Positions 42,686 to 51,576 of a stretch of 64,000 bases of DNA are shown here, one piece after another. The position numbers and the translations under genes were made by a program. The stretch's first letter is position 1. Each line of letters begins with the position of its first letter. Under the pieces are notes generated by a model. That model worked only from the letters and a program-made list of their open reading frames with translations. It was not told where the DNA came from and made no database searches. The stretch covers positions 211,123 through 275,122 of the forward strand of contig NZ_JAUSUR010000006.1 of the NCBI RefSeq assembly GCF_030814225.1, in the 5' to 3' direction. The DNA is from Breznakia pachnodae. GTDB lineage: Bacteria > Bacillota_I > Bacilli_A > Erysipelotrichales > Erysipelotrichaceae.

Positions 42686-45331
42686 TTATTTTTGTCTCTT
42701 ATATTTTTTTATCCATCTCACCATGATACAGCCACTGGCAATCATCATATAAATTGCTATTTGCAGTGTATTATTATTGATATCTCCAGCTCCAATTCCT
42801 GAAGAGTTATTTGCTGTCGAAGAATTTGCTTTGCCACCTTCTACATTGCTCACTTCATTTATTCCTCGTACATAAACGCTTATTTGGGTTGTTACTGTTT
42901 TATTTGAATTTTCATCCGTTGCATAGAAAGTTAATGTATATTCCCCACCTTCTTCACCAACATTATGAATCAGTTTCAATGCCTCTTCATCAAGGGAAAC
43001 TGATTCAATCATTTCTGTTCGTTTTAATAAGGTTACATAAACTTCTGCTCGCTCTATTGCATCGTCTTTTGATAATGTTTTCGCTTCACGATTAGAGATT
43101 GTGAAACTTTTTGCAGTAATTGCCAGTTCATCATTTTCAACTGGAGTTGGTTGTGGTGTGCTTCCACCTAATACAACCGCACTTACATTTTTACTTACCT
43201 CATCTCCATCTTTTGAAATAGTATAAATAACATTATAGATTCCACCTGTATGTGCACCATTTTTCAAATCATTTAAAGAATCTTCTGATACGCTAACACT
43301 ATTACTTACATCCTGAAACCCAGTAATATGTTGTTTGTCATCATACTCTATCTGAAATGCCCTGGCATTACCAAACGACACTAGCATAGATGCATTTGCC
43401 TCTTTACCATTACTGTAAGAGAGTTGGTATCCTTGTGCACTGATGAGTAGTGTTGAATCATTATTTAAAGTACTATCCTCATCAGTAATTAGAATTGGTA
43501 CAATTACTTTCTTTTCAATATTTTTCGTTGTTGTTATTGTATACTCAATTTGGTAAATCCCCACTTGGTCAAAGGAAGTAGAAGGCCCATCAATAATGTT
43601 ATATGTGATGTTACTTTTATCTATTTTTGATTCTTTTGGTTTTTCACCAACTTTATTTTGTGCTTCCTGCCAATATGCATCAACATTTTCTTTGATACTA
43701 TAATCGATACGTTCATTGTTAATCTCATATTTTTGTCCATATACATGTATCTGTAATTCCTGATGTACTTTTACCACTCTAGATAACTCACTTGTATATC
43801 CTTTGCTGTCAGTAACCTTATAGAGAACCTCATAGGTTCCTGCTACATTTGTATCAACTGTTGATGATATTACCTCAATGCTTTTACTGATATCGTTTCC
43901 GTTACATTCAACAGCACTAATATCTTTGAATGGATCAAAGGTATCACCTATATAAAGTTCCATTGTTGAAGTAGTCATTACTGGATTACTCCACCAGATG
44001 ATCGGTTGGGTTACAACCGCAAGATATCTGGTAGTACCCGTATTGTATTCAACTTTATAGGTATAGTAAGATTGTGTTTCACTATCCAGTTGAAGGGTAA
44101 CTTCTTTTTTTAAATCACCATCAATTTCCATATCGGCAATCATTCCATCGCGATTAATAATTGCTGATGATATTGTTACTTCTCCTGTTGTTTTATCTCC
44201 ATAGATTGTTTCCGCTTGTATCTGTTGTCCTAAGTTATCTTCAGGCGCCAGGTATGGATCAATATCCGAGCTGTTTTGTGCGTAAATAAATGCATCAATA
44301 TCTTTTAATGGTGACATATCAGCTATCTGATTATTGTTTAATCGGAAAGTGGCATTTGGTTTTGTCTGAATATTACTAAGAGGTGAAACATCTTTGATAT
44401 TATTATTGGAAAGATGCAGACTGCTAATTCCAGTCAATCCACTTAGTGGTGTTAAATCTTCAATCTGGTTATGACTCAACACCAGTCGTTCAACATTTAA
44501 ATAATAAGTGAATGGAGTTAAATCACTAATATAGTTATTTTGGAAATGGAATACTGCATTTTGAATGGTATCTGTTTTTGGCAGGGTTGCCAGTTCTGCA
44601 TCAGTAATTCCATTATTATTGAACATCATCTGTTCTTTTAGTGCTGGAAAACGTGAAGCAGTTAATAACGAAAAATCACTGATTTCATTTGTACCATCAC
44701 TCCAGTTACTGAATTCCATAATTGTAAGTTGCGAATATACCGAATTACGCATTGGTTCAAGGGTTTTTATATTCTGGTCATTTAAATAAATGTATTTTAA
44801 TGACGTCATGTATTCTATTCCAGTTAAATCACTAATCCGTTTACTTGCATCTTCTGTACTATAACTGATTGATGTTACACTCTGTAAATCACTAATATCA
44901 AAATCATAAGGTAGACCTACTTCATTAATCAGATAATTTCTGAAGTTTTCATCAGGAACTAACTGGATACTGCTACGTGATGATCCTTTTTTACTTTCAT
45001 CTAATTGATCAATGACAATTGTCTGATAGAAGGTAGCTTCTTCTCCTTCTTCATCAAGATAAGTAACCTCAAATATATACTCACCATTGGTTGTCACTCT
45101 ATAGGTTGGTGAAGTCAAATCCAAATTACTGTTCGTCGGATCCATAATGGACACTACAGTATATTCTTCATTTAATTTATCAAAATGAATTTCTGCTGAA
45201 GAGGATTCAACATTTTCTATTGAATACTCCATTGCCATTACTTCATCTGCATTATAGAACTGCAGGAACGCAAAAAAGAGCCCACACAATATTAAGACAA
45301 TCGAAATATTTCTTACTTCTTGCTTTTTCAT
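42686..45331 (-). CDS. Internalin-like LRR surface protein, 881 residues
   Basis: A signal peptide (about 1-34) is followed by a beta-rich part, then an internalin-type leucine-rich repeat block (about 145-345; VLSHNQIEDLTPLSGLTGIS, LHLSNNNIKDVSPL). Next come a DUF5011-like Ig domain (about 455-530) and two or three modules related to those of the giant adhesin (YEINNERIDYS, ISAQGYQLSYS, ITAKSFTISNRE). It ends with a membrane segment (about 852-871) and a basic tail, without an STGD motif. It overlaps the 390-residue gene by 4 bases (ATGA) and has AAGGAGG. Third gene of the sigma-fusion operon. Confidence 0.85.
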   Translation of the reverse strand: MKKQEVRNISIVLILCGLFFAFLQFYNADEVMAMEYSIENVESSSAEIHFDKLNEEYTVVSIMDPTNSNLDLTSPTYRVTTNGEYIFEVTYLDEEGEEATFYQTIVIDQLDESKKGSSRSSIQLVPDENFRNYLINEVGLPYDFDISDLQSVTSISYSTEDASKRISDLTGIEYMTSLKYIYLNDQNIKTLEPMRNSVYSQLTIMEFSNWSDGTNEISDFSLLTASRFPALKEQMMFNNNGITDAELATLPKTDTIQNAVFHFQNNYISDLTPFTYYLNVERLVLSHNQIEDLTPLSGLTGISSLHLSNNNIKDVSPLSNIQTKPNATFRLNNNQIADMSPLKDIDAFIYAQNSSDIDPYLAPEDNLGQQIQAETIYGDKTTGEVTISSAIINRDGMIADMEIDGDLKKEVTLQLDSETQSYYTYKVEYNTGTTRYLAVVTQPIIWWSNPVMTTSTMELYIGDTFDPFKDISAVECNGNDISKSIEVISSTVDTNVAGTYEVLYKVTDSKGYTSELSRVVKVHQELQIHVYGQKYEINNERIDYSIKENVDAYWQEAQNKVGEKPKESKIDKSNITYNIIDGPSTSFDQVGIYQIEYTITTTKNIEKKVIVPILITDEDSTLNNDSTLLISAQGYQLSYSNGKEANASMLVSFGNARAFQIEYDDKQHITGFQDVSNSVSVSEDSLNDLKNGAHTGGIYNVIYTISKDGDEVSKNVSAVVLGGSTPQPTPVENDELAITAKSFTISNREAKTLSKDDAIERAEVYVTLLKRTEMIESVSLDEEALKLIHNVGEEGGEYTLTFYATDENSNKTVTTQISVYVRGINEVSNVEGGKANSSTANNSSGIGAGDINNNTLQIAIYMMIASGCIMVRWIKKYKRQK

Positions 45332-46500
45332 TTTGTATCCCTCCTTATCCCTTTTCTACTTTTCTTATAGAAATATAAGAAAAGTAAGATAATAAGTAAT
45401 ACAACAATGAGCGGTATTGCACTTATTGTAATCCGATTAAATAATGACTCATTAGCAATTTGTTTTATTTGAAATGAAAAATCATTGAGTGTTTCTTTAT
45501 ATTCCTGACTTGTAACTGGAATAATTTCAATTCCTCTGCTTCCTTCAATAATTCCATTAATACGATAACGCAATCCTGACTTCGAAGCTTTTACAGTTTC
45601 AAAAAGGGCATAGACATTAGTATCGTCTTGAATATTAGATAATTCTCCATCCCAACCGACAAATACAGTATCTTCTACTCCATCAGGAGTAATATAGCTT
45701 GCATTATCACCATAGAATACTACTTCCTGATAATAAAGAGTTTCATCTACATAATAAGATACTAGAAATTGTTTCCGATTATATACAGCATACAAGTCCA
45801 TAGAGGACGTTATTTTCTCTCCATTATAATAAGTTCCACTTCCATCTGAATCCAGATTAAAACCTAACAGATTATGTCCCTCTTTCTGAATGTTTGGTAT
45901 ATCTACAGTTTGATTATTGGCAACAACAACACTTCCCAGTAGTGTTGTACCATCATAGAAATTTACACGATGATAACTTGTTCCCTCTAAATCACCATGG
46001 AACAATTGTTCATAACGTTCTTTATCATCACCCACCGTTATCTGATCAGATGCAACTATTACATCTCCGCTAATCTTCCCTCTGGTTGATTTTGTTGCTT
46101 TTACCTCTATTTCGATTGTAGTAGAAGTTGAACCTAAAGATACTCCATATCCTTTACCTATTAATTTTTTATAATTTTCTTTGCTTAATGATTCTCCATT
46201 GATACTTAATATACCTTCTCTATATGTTAAAAACTCGAATCCTTCCTTTTCTTTTAGCGAAAGGGTAGATTCGATTGTTCCTGATTGGTTTTTAATCTGG
46301 ATCTTTATTCGAAGTTTTGATCCACTTGGTATAGTTGTTGATGAAGTAAGGGGAACACTGCTTCCATCTGATTTCACCAGACTGGCACTTGAAGATATTG
46401 CGATATCAAATTGTGTCTCTTTAGCAGAAATTGTATCAATGCGAAAGATACTTCCAATTAAAATCATTACTATACAAACTACTTGAATTAACTTTTTCAT
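45328..46500 (-). CDS. Membrane-anchored surface protein with a Listeria-Bacteroides repeat
   Basis: A 390-residue protein with a signal peptide (about 1-27). A beta-rich domain (about 30-170) resembles cohesin-like or surface Ig domains. Next is an InlB B-repeat-like region (about 178-300; VNFYDGTTLLGSVVV, GFNLDSDGSGTYYNGEKI), then a C-terminal membrane segment (about 358-377) and the basic tail KKSRKGIRR. Topology: outside body, short cytoplasmic tail. It sits 3 bases after the sigma-fusion stop and overlaps the LRR gene, so all three are one transcript. It could be a partner or ligand detector for the sigma fusion; that is inference. Confidence 0.8.
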   Translation of the reverse strand: MKKLIQVVCIVMILIGSIFRIDTISAKETQFDIAISSSASLVKSDGSSVPLTSSTTIPSGSKLRIKIQIKNQSGTIESTLSLKEKEGFEFLTYREGILSINGESLSKENYKKLIGKGYGVSLGSTSTTIEIEVKATKSTRGKISGDVIVASDQITVGDDKERYEQLFHGDLEGTSYHRVNFYDGTTLLGSVVVANNQTVDIPNIQKEGHNLLGFNLDSDGSGTYYNGEKITSSMDLYAVYNRKQFLVSYYVDETLYYQEVVFYGDNASYITPDGVEDTVFVGWDGELSNIQDDTNVYALFETVKASKSGLRYRINGIIEGSRGIEIIPVTSQEYKETLNDFSFQIKQIANESLFNRITISAIPLIVVLLIILLFLYFYKKSRKGIRRDTK

Positions 46501-46503
46501 ATT

Positions 46504-47823
46504 CTATTTCTCTATACTAATAACGTATGAAATCATATTTCCTGTTTTATCATAAATAAGTAAGTTAACATCTCCATTTAATTCCCCTTCAATTAACTCT
46601 TTTTGTGATAATGACACTTCTTTCTCATTAAATATAATTTTTGATGCTTCATAATCTACTCCGGATAAGTCATCACTTGCAGATACTGTTAGAACATTAT
46701 TTTCATATTGAATATCTTCTACTCTTGGCGCCTGCTTATCAATATTTTTAATATTGATTACTTGTGTATCATCATCTACCTTAACTGTATATTCACCATT
46801 TTCTTGTGCATCAAAAGTAATGATATTACCTTCAATATTATGAACAATAGTCTCATTGTTAAAGGTTACTGCTATTTCTTCATTATTAACTGGATTGTTC
46901 ATGACGATTTTCACACGAACATCCTTGTTTGTATACTCTCCATAATAATCGATTGTTTCGATTGTTGCTGCTTCTAAACTTAAACTTTCATACACAACAT
47001 AACTTCCAACTGCACCTACTCCTAGAGCTGCTGCAATTCCTGCTTTGGTAACTGTTGATAGTCCAGTTTTCGCAAAATTTGAAATTACTGCACCGCCTGT
47101 ACCTACTGCTGCAATTTTATCTGTGTTTTCACTGATTGATTCATATAAATGAACAGCTTTTTCACTTGAAAGTGCATTGTCAGAAATGAGTGTCTGGAAT
47201 AAATTAAACGCAAACGGTGTAAATGCAAAACTCAGATATTGACGTGGTCCATATCCTTTTGAAGCAAGTCCTGGTTTGATTGCAAGACGAACTCGACGTA
47301 ATCTTGTTTTTACTGTACCTGTTGGAATCTCTAAGATTTCTGAGATTTCATTAATTGATAGTCCTTCAAAATATTTCAACATTCCTACCTGTGCATATTT
47401 GGTAGGAATTTGTTCAAGTTCTTTTTTTACTGCATCAAATACTTCTTTTTCTTCAATTGCTCCTACTTGTGTATTATCTGCTTTTAATATCTCTTCAAGA
47501 TTTGTTTCCTCGCCCAAACCAACCATTTTTGAACCTTTACGGTGAATTGATTGTGATCGGTTAAATGCAATGGAAAAAAGCCATGCATGAAATGCTTTTG
47601 GCTGTTCCAATGTATGAATTTTTTCATAAGCTTTTATAAATGTTTCCTGTACAACCTCTTCAGCATCTGCCTGGTTTTGCATAAGTTTCAGACTGAAATA
47701 ATATAACGAATCTTTATAGTAATCATAGATATAAGCAAATGCACTTATATCTCCCGCTTGAAACCGAGTAATATATGACTCATCAATACACTTTCGTCCT
47801 GACTGTCTTCTTTTTCTTTCCAT
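46504..47823 (-). CDS. Sigma-70/ECF factor fused to a membrane segment and Ig-like ectodomain
   Basis: A 439-residue fusion. Region 2 spans about 18-90 (DAEEVVQETFIKAYEKI). Region 4 spans about 122-180 (LSINEISEILEIPTGTVKTR, then LRRVRL). A linker (about 185-255) leads to a glycine/alanine-rich hydrophobic segment (about 260-279, GIAAALGVGAVGSYVVYESL). About 160 residues of Ig-like beta structure follow (DKQAPRVEDIQYENNVLTVS). Predicted topology is N-inside, C-outside, making a tethered sigma factor. No separate anti-sigma gene is adjacent. Its promoter P1 matches that of the giant adhesin, implying self-regulation. Release by proteolysis is a plausible but unshown activation step. GGAAGGAGGG precedes the ATG. 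Confidence 0.9.
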   Translation of the reverse strand: MERKRRQSGRKCIDESYITRFQAGDISAFAYIYDYYKDSLYYFSLKLMQNQADAEEVVQETFIKAYEKIHTLEQPKAFHAWLFSIAFNRSQSIHRKGSKMVGLGEETNLEEILKADNTQVGAIEEKEVFDAVKKELEQIPTKYAQVGMLKYFEGLSINEISEILEIPTGTVKTRLRRVRLAIKPGLASKGYGPRQYLSFAFTPFAFNLFQTLISDNALSSEKAVHLYESISENTDKIAAVGTGGAVISNFAKTGLSTVTKAGIAAALGVGAVGSYVVYESLSLEAATIETIDYYGEYTNKDVRVKIVMNNPVNNEEIAVTFNNETIVHNIEGNIITFDAQENGEYTVKVDDDTQVINIKNIDKQAPRVEDIQYENNVLTVSASDDLSGVDYEASKIIFNEKEVSLSQKELIEGELNGDVNLLIYDKTGNMISYVISIEK

Positions 47824-47855
47824 ATTGAAAAATACCCTCCTTCCAAGTATCTTCG

Positions 47856-47886
47856 AGTAAGACGCGCAACTTAGAAAAAAGGTTTC
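47856..47886 (-). promoter_or_regulatory. ECF-type promoter P1 of the sigma-fusion operon
   Basis: Minus-strand TGAAACC, 16 bases with a T-run, CGTCTTACT. It matches P2 (42642-42673) in both boxes and in spacing. The predicted leader is only about 25-30 bases before the ribosome site and ATG of the sigma fusion. Confidence 0.8.
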
Positions 47887-48311
47887 AAAATAATTAAATT
47901 GGTTATTATAACTAAGGTTTAACTACACTGCAAAAACTATATACTACAATGATTCTTCTTTTAAACACACTTTTATAACCTAAAAAACATAATTATATAT
48001 ACACTTCAATTTGCCCATCCATCTACTCTAAAATACTTCTCAATCAATGCATTCTCATCTTTTCCTTCTACCTGTTTGTCGCAAAAAAGGGAAATATAGT
48101 TCACTTTTTTACAAAATACAACTAAATACATTATTTTTCATAAACTTTTTCGTCATTGTCGAATCGCTAAGCTTACTATGATAAAAATGTTGTCTTAGCA
48201 GTTTTTGCAATGCTTTTTTATCATAAAGGTAACAGTAATCTTTTAAATAAGATTATTGTAAACTATCAATATTTTGCAGTGAATTTATAAATATTTAGTA
48301 AAAGTAAGAAA
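47887..48311. other. 425-bp AT-rich intergenic region with a long inverted repeat
   Basis: No reading frame with a ribosome site was found. A 10-base perfect inverted repeat (ATGATAAAAA at 48178-48187, TTTTTATCAT at 48215-48224) encloses a 27-base loop. A smaller repeat (AATCTT / AAGATT) follows. No promoter can be defended. Confidence 0.5.
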
Positions 48312-48336
48312 AAACCGCTTTTTAAAAACGGTTTTA
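48312..48336 (-). terminator. Terminator of the DeoR-Gfo/Idh-EIIA operon
   Basis: Stem AAAACCG / CGGTTTT with an 11-base A/T loop just past the orphan EIIA stop. On the minus strand it is followed by TTTTTCTTAC. Confidence 0.75.
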
Positions 48337-48345
48337 GCAACTATA

Positions 48346-48786
48346 CTATTTATCAATCATCTGCAAGATATCAAATATTTCTTTTTCATTAGTCGAAGTT
48401 AACAGTGCGTTTCGAAAATCCTCATCTGTAAGATTAACTGCAATATTATTTAAAATTCGCATATGTATTTCAGCACTATTTTTTAGTGGGAGTCCAATCA
48501 TAAAAATCATCTGGACATCAATCTCATCCCATTTAAAACTTTGAGTTGCTCTGCTGAAGATTATAAAAGGTTCTTTTACACTATCACATTCACCATGTGG
48601 CACTGCGCTTAAACAGCCAATAGCGGTTGAAAATTCTTCTTCTCGCTGAAGTACAGTATTTTCATAATCTTCAACATCACTTACTTTATCACAATCCTTT
48701 GCAAGTAATGATAACTCTTTGATTACCTGATACTTATCTTTATATTCTTTATTTAAACAAATCAATTCTTTCTCTATTAGTGCCAT
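48346..48786 (-). CDS. PTS EIIA, fructose/mannitol type, orphan
   Basis: A 146-residue PTS_EIIA_2 domain with the phospho-accepting His64 in LSAVPHGECDSV. It accepts phosphate from HPr. No EIIB or EIIC follows it; the nearest ones are the galactitol-type proteins at 54.4-56.1 kb, which have their own EIIA. It may supply a second phosphoryl donor or act as a regulatory EIIA for the PRD regulator. Last gene of an operon with DeoR, Gfo/Idh, a TIM-barrel isomerase and a hydrolase. AGAGGATAA precedes the ATG. Confidence 0.85.
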   Translation of the reverse strand: MALIEKELICLNKEYKDKYQVIKELSLLAKDCDKVSDVEDYENTVLQREEEFSTAIGCLSAVPHGECDSVKEPFIIFSRATQSFKWDEIDVQMIFMIGLPLKNSAEIHMRILNNIAVNLTDEDFRNALLTSTNEKEIFDILQMIDK

Positions 48787-48804
48787 GTATTATCCTCTCT
48801 AAGT

Positions 48805-49602
48805 TTATAAATTTAGTTGTTCACTTATAAATTCATTCACATATTTATTAAACTGCTCCTTATGAAGTTCTTCACTAATTACTTTTGATTCTATTTGATA
48901 ATATTGTGAGTTCTTTATATGTTTATGTAATATCTTACTATACTCAATTGGATGAATTGGGTCTAAGTCATTACTTAGTATCAATGTTGGTATCTGTAGT
49001 GTTCTTAAAACTGTTAGATCTTCTATTGGTTTGCTGTTTGGTAACATTACAAATTTCTTATGATAGTGTAGTGAAGGTTTTTCATCAAAGAAACGAAGAA
49101 ATGACTCCGCTGTTTTTGGTGCTTTCTTTTTCATCTCTTTAATTTCTTGACTCTTTTGATATTCACGTTTTCCATCTTCTTTTGATAAGTTTTCTTCCAA
49201 TAGTGTAAACCACTGTAATAACTCTTCATTCATTGGCTGATCAATCCAAGCTGCTCGAATTAGTATTAATCCTAATAACTTGTTTTGGTATCGTAATGCA
49301 AAGTTTAAAGAAACAGCTGCTCCCATTGAAATTCCACCAATAAAAAACTTATCAATAGCCAGATATTGAGTGAGTGATATTATATCATCAGCCATTGCAT
49401 AAAAATTCATGTCATCCCACTTTACTGTACTTTGCCCATGACCTCTTTGATCGATTAAAATCAGTTGAATATTCTCCATTTGGTTATATGCTTTTTTGAT
49501 TTGATTACAATCTCCTCCTAAACCATGCAGAAAGATGAAGGGAACACCTTCACCATGAATTTCATAATATAATGTTACTCCATTTGTTTCATATTTAGGC
49601 AT
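48805..49602 (-). CDS. Alpha/beta hydrolase
   Basis: A 265-residue alpha/beta-hydrolase-fold protein with the oxyanion region FLHGLGGD, DQRGHGQS and the nucleophile elbow GGISMGAA (Ser about residue 95). A probable acid residue lies in LSNDLDPIHP. The usual late catalytic His is not in a clear motif (ISEELHKEQF is the candidate). It overlaps the isomerase gene by 8 bases. In this sugar operon a lactonase or esterase step would fit, but the substrate is unknown. AAGGAGAAA precedes the ATG. Confidence 0.82.
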   Translation of the reverse strand: MPKYETNGVTLYYEIHGEGVPFIFLHGLGGDCNQIKKAYNQMENIQLILIDQRGHGQSTVKWDDMNFYAMADDIISLTQYLAIDKFFIGGISMGAAVSLNFALRYQNKLLGLILIRAAWIDQPMNEELLQWFTLLEENLSKEDGKREYQKSQEIKEMKKKAPKTAESFLRFFDEKPSLHYHKKFVMLPNSKPIEDLTVLRTLQIPTLILSNDLDPIHPIEYSKILHKHIKNSQYYQIESKVISEELHKEQFNKYVNEFISEQLNL

Positions 49603-50428
49603 CTTTCATTTTCTCCTTTAAGAAGTTTATACTTCTTGGTATCTGTTCAACGGATAAGCCATGCATTACCAACGGTCCTTTATAATTAACTTTATTTAAC
49701 AAATGAATATAAATATCAAAGTTTAATACCCCTTCTCCTGCTGCCACAAAACTAATGTCTTCTCCCTTCGCTAAGTCTTTAGCATGAGCCAAGACAATAT
49801 CATCACCTAATAAATCAAATGCACTTTCTAGTACGTCTTTCATATCATCTATCTGGTTTGGAAGAAATAAGTTGGCCCCATCCATTACAATTTTCAAATA
49901 ACTGCTTTGAAATGAATCCAGATATAGCCTTGCTCTTTTCGGAGTATTAATAATGTTACTTGCTTCTGTTTCCACTCCTAGAATAATATTATGTTCTTCA
50001 GCAAATTTTAAAATTCTTGATGTAGTCTTAAGTAAATCACGCCATGCTTCTACACTATTGTTATCATCATGCCATTTCCATTTACTCTCTAAATTTCGTG
50101 ATCCTGTACATAAGGTAATACTAGGAATCTCTAAGTATTTAGCAATCTTACACAATACTTCAAATTGTTTAATCCCTTCTTCTCTTTTTTCAATATTTGG
50201 ATCAATCATATTAAATGTGCCTGACAACGCACATAAGTTAATCTGATATTGTTTTGCCATTTCTTTTATATAGTCTAATTTCTCTGTATCAATTGTATCT
50301 GGCATTGTTGGTAATCCTGCTGATGTCAGATTAAACTGGGTATCATAAATACCTAAATTTGTCATTTCTTTAAACACTTCTTCTAGGTTATCACTTTCCC
50401 AAGTTCTTGAAAATATTCCAATGTTCAT
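49595..50428 (-). CDS. Sugar phosphate isomerase/epimerase, TIM barrel
   Basis: A 277-residue xylose-isomerase-like TIM-barrel enzyme. Metal-binding acidic residues are visible in GVETEAS (about residue 150) and KIVMDGAN (about 180). A late His lies in VLAHAKDL (about 215) and a Glu in AAGEGVLNF. Such enzymes isomerise or epimerise sugars or keto-inositols. It is paired with the Gfo/Idh oxidoreductase (one base between), an association common in inositol and keto-sugar pathways. The specific substrate is not assigned. Confidence 0.85.
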   Translation of the reverse strand: MNIGIFSRTWESDNLEEVFKEMTNLGIYDTQFNLTSAGLPTMPDTIDTEKLDYIKEMAKQYQINLCALSGTFNMIDPNIEKREEGIKQFEVLCKIAKYLEIPSITLCTGSRNLESKWKWHDDNNSVEAWRDLLKTTSRILKFAEEHNIILGVETEASNIINTPKRARLYLDSFQSSYLKIVMDGANLFLPNQIDDMKDVLESAFDLLGDDIVLAHAKDLAKGEDISFVAAGEGVLNFDIYIHLLNKVNYKGPLVMHGLSVEQIPRSINFLKEKMKDA

Positions 50429-50429
50429 A

Positions 50430-51518
50430 TTAGATACTTCCTTTCACATCTTTCAGGTAAATCTTAGTTCCACCTGCTTCTACTGATTCATAGGTTGCTA
50501 TGATTGCTTTCACCGCTTCTAAGCCATCTTCAACATCTCCACCAACTTGTGGTTCGTTATTTAGTATCACATCAGCAAACCCTTCTATCTGGCGCCTAAA
50601 GAAGTGTCCATCTGGATTATATGGCTTTGTAATTAACTTGGTTGTCTGATTACAACATTCTACTTCCGATGTTCGTAACGTCCATGGGTTATAGGTTTTT
50701 GCAAATACAGTTCCATTGGTACCATATACTTCCAGTCCCTCATGCCAGTCAGCACGAATCGCAACAGTAAGATCCAAGTTCCCAATTGCACCATTTTCAA
50801 ACTCACAGGCAATTAACCAAGAATACAAATCTTCTTTCACTACATGTTTTGCTTCTACACTTATAATAGGTCCCATCATATATCTTGCAGTATCAAATAA
50901 ATGACTTGCATGACCAAGTAGATAGTATTTATCTTTATCTGCTTTCGGATTTCCTGTAGGTTTCTTCATTTGTGAACTGGAGTATAAAACAGGCATTACA
51001 TTATCACATACCTGGTATCTTTCAGTGCTATCACAATACCAGCCTTTGAACGTAGTAACTTCACCAATCTCTTCTTCAATAAATTTCTTGGCGAACTGTA
51101 ATCCTGGATCAAAGCGTTTCATATTCCCTACTTGAAGCACTAATCCTCGCTCTATTACCAAATCTTTTAAACTATTAATTTCAGCAATACTAACTCCTAG
51201 TGGCTTCTCTACAAGTACATGTTTCCCTGCTTCAATTGCCTGTTTTGCACAATCCACATGAAACTGATCACCAATCCCAATGATAACTGCATCAATGTCT
51301 TTATCTTCTAACATCTTTACATAATCTGTATATATTTTTGGTGCATCATACATCACTTGCATTTTATGTAATAAGTCTTCAGCTACATCACAAATAGCAG
51401 TAATCTCTGCATTATATGCTTTGGTAGTTCCAATAAAATGTGCAGCCTGACAAATGGTTCCACACCCAAGAATTCCTATGTGTAATCGCTGTTCTTTTTT
51501 CTTAATATTATTATCCAT
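50430..51518 (-). CDS. Gfo/Idh/MocA-family oxidoreductase
   Basis: A 362-residue NAD(P)-dependent sugar oxidoreductase. It has an N-terminal Rossmann fold (GILGCGTICQAAHF near residue 15), the family motif EKPLGVS (about 105) and a C-terminal alpha/beta substrate domain. It oxidises or reduces a ring carbon of a sugar or inositol. First gene after the DeoR gene, with a promoter region containing tandem repeats and a palindrome (51545-51596). It probably acts before the TIM-barrel isomerase. GGAGGTG precedes the ATG. Confidence 0.9.
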   Translation of the reverse strand: MDNNIKKKEQRLHIGILGCGTICQAAHFIGTTKAYNAEITAICDVAEDLLHKMQVMYDAPKIYTDYVKMLEDKDIDAVIIGIGDQFHVDCAKQAIEAGKHVLVEKPLGVSIAEINSLKDLVIERGLVLQVGNMKRFDPGLQFAKKFIEEEIGEVTTFKGWYCDSTERYQVCDNVMPVLYSSSQMKKPTGNPKADKDKYYLLGHASHLFDTARYMMGPIISVEAKHVVKEDLYSWLIACEFENGAIGNLDLTVAIRADWHEGLEVYGTNGTVFAKTYNPWTLRTSEVECCNQTTKLITKPYNPDGHFFRRQIEGFADVILNNEPQVGGDVEDGLEAVKAIIATYESVEAGGTKIYLKDVKGSI

Positions 51519-51544
51519 AATTACACCTCCATCTACACTTAAAG

Positions 51545-51570
51545 TACAATGTTATTCATTGTAGCGTCAA
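51545..51570 (-). promoter_or_regulatory. Promoter with overlapping palindrome before the Gfo/Idh gene
   Basis: Minus-strand TTGACG (51570-51565), with TACTTT about 18 bases downstream as a weak -10. The spacer holds a perfect inverted repeat TACAATG-ttatt-CATTGTA (51545-51563), a likely repressor site. Confidence 0.55.
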
Positions 51571-51576
51571 GCATGA

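Noticed and set aside
46504..47823. Assembly frameshift joining a sigma gene to a separate membrane protein gene
   Set aside because: The frame is continuous, has no internal ribosome site plus start at the junction, and the linker composition is smooth. A real fusion is the simpler reading, though resequencing would settle it.
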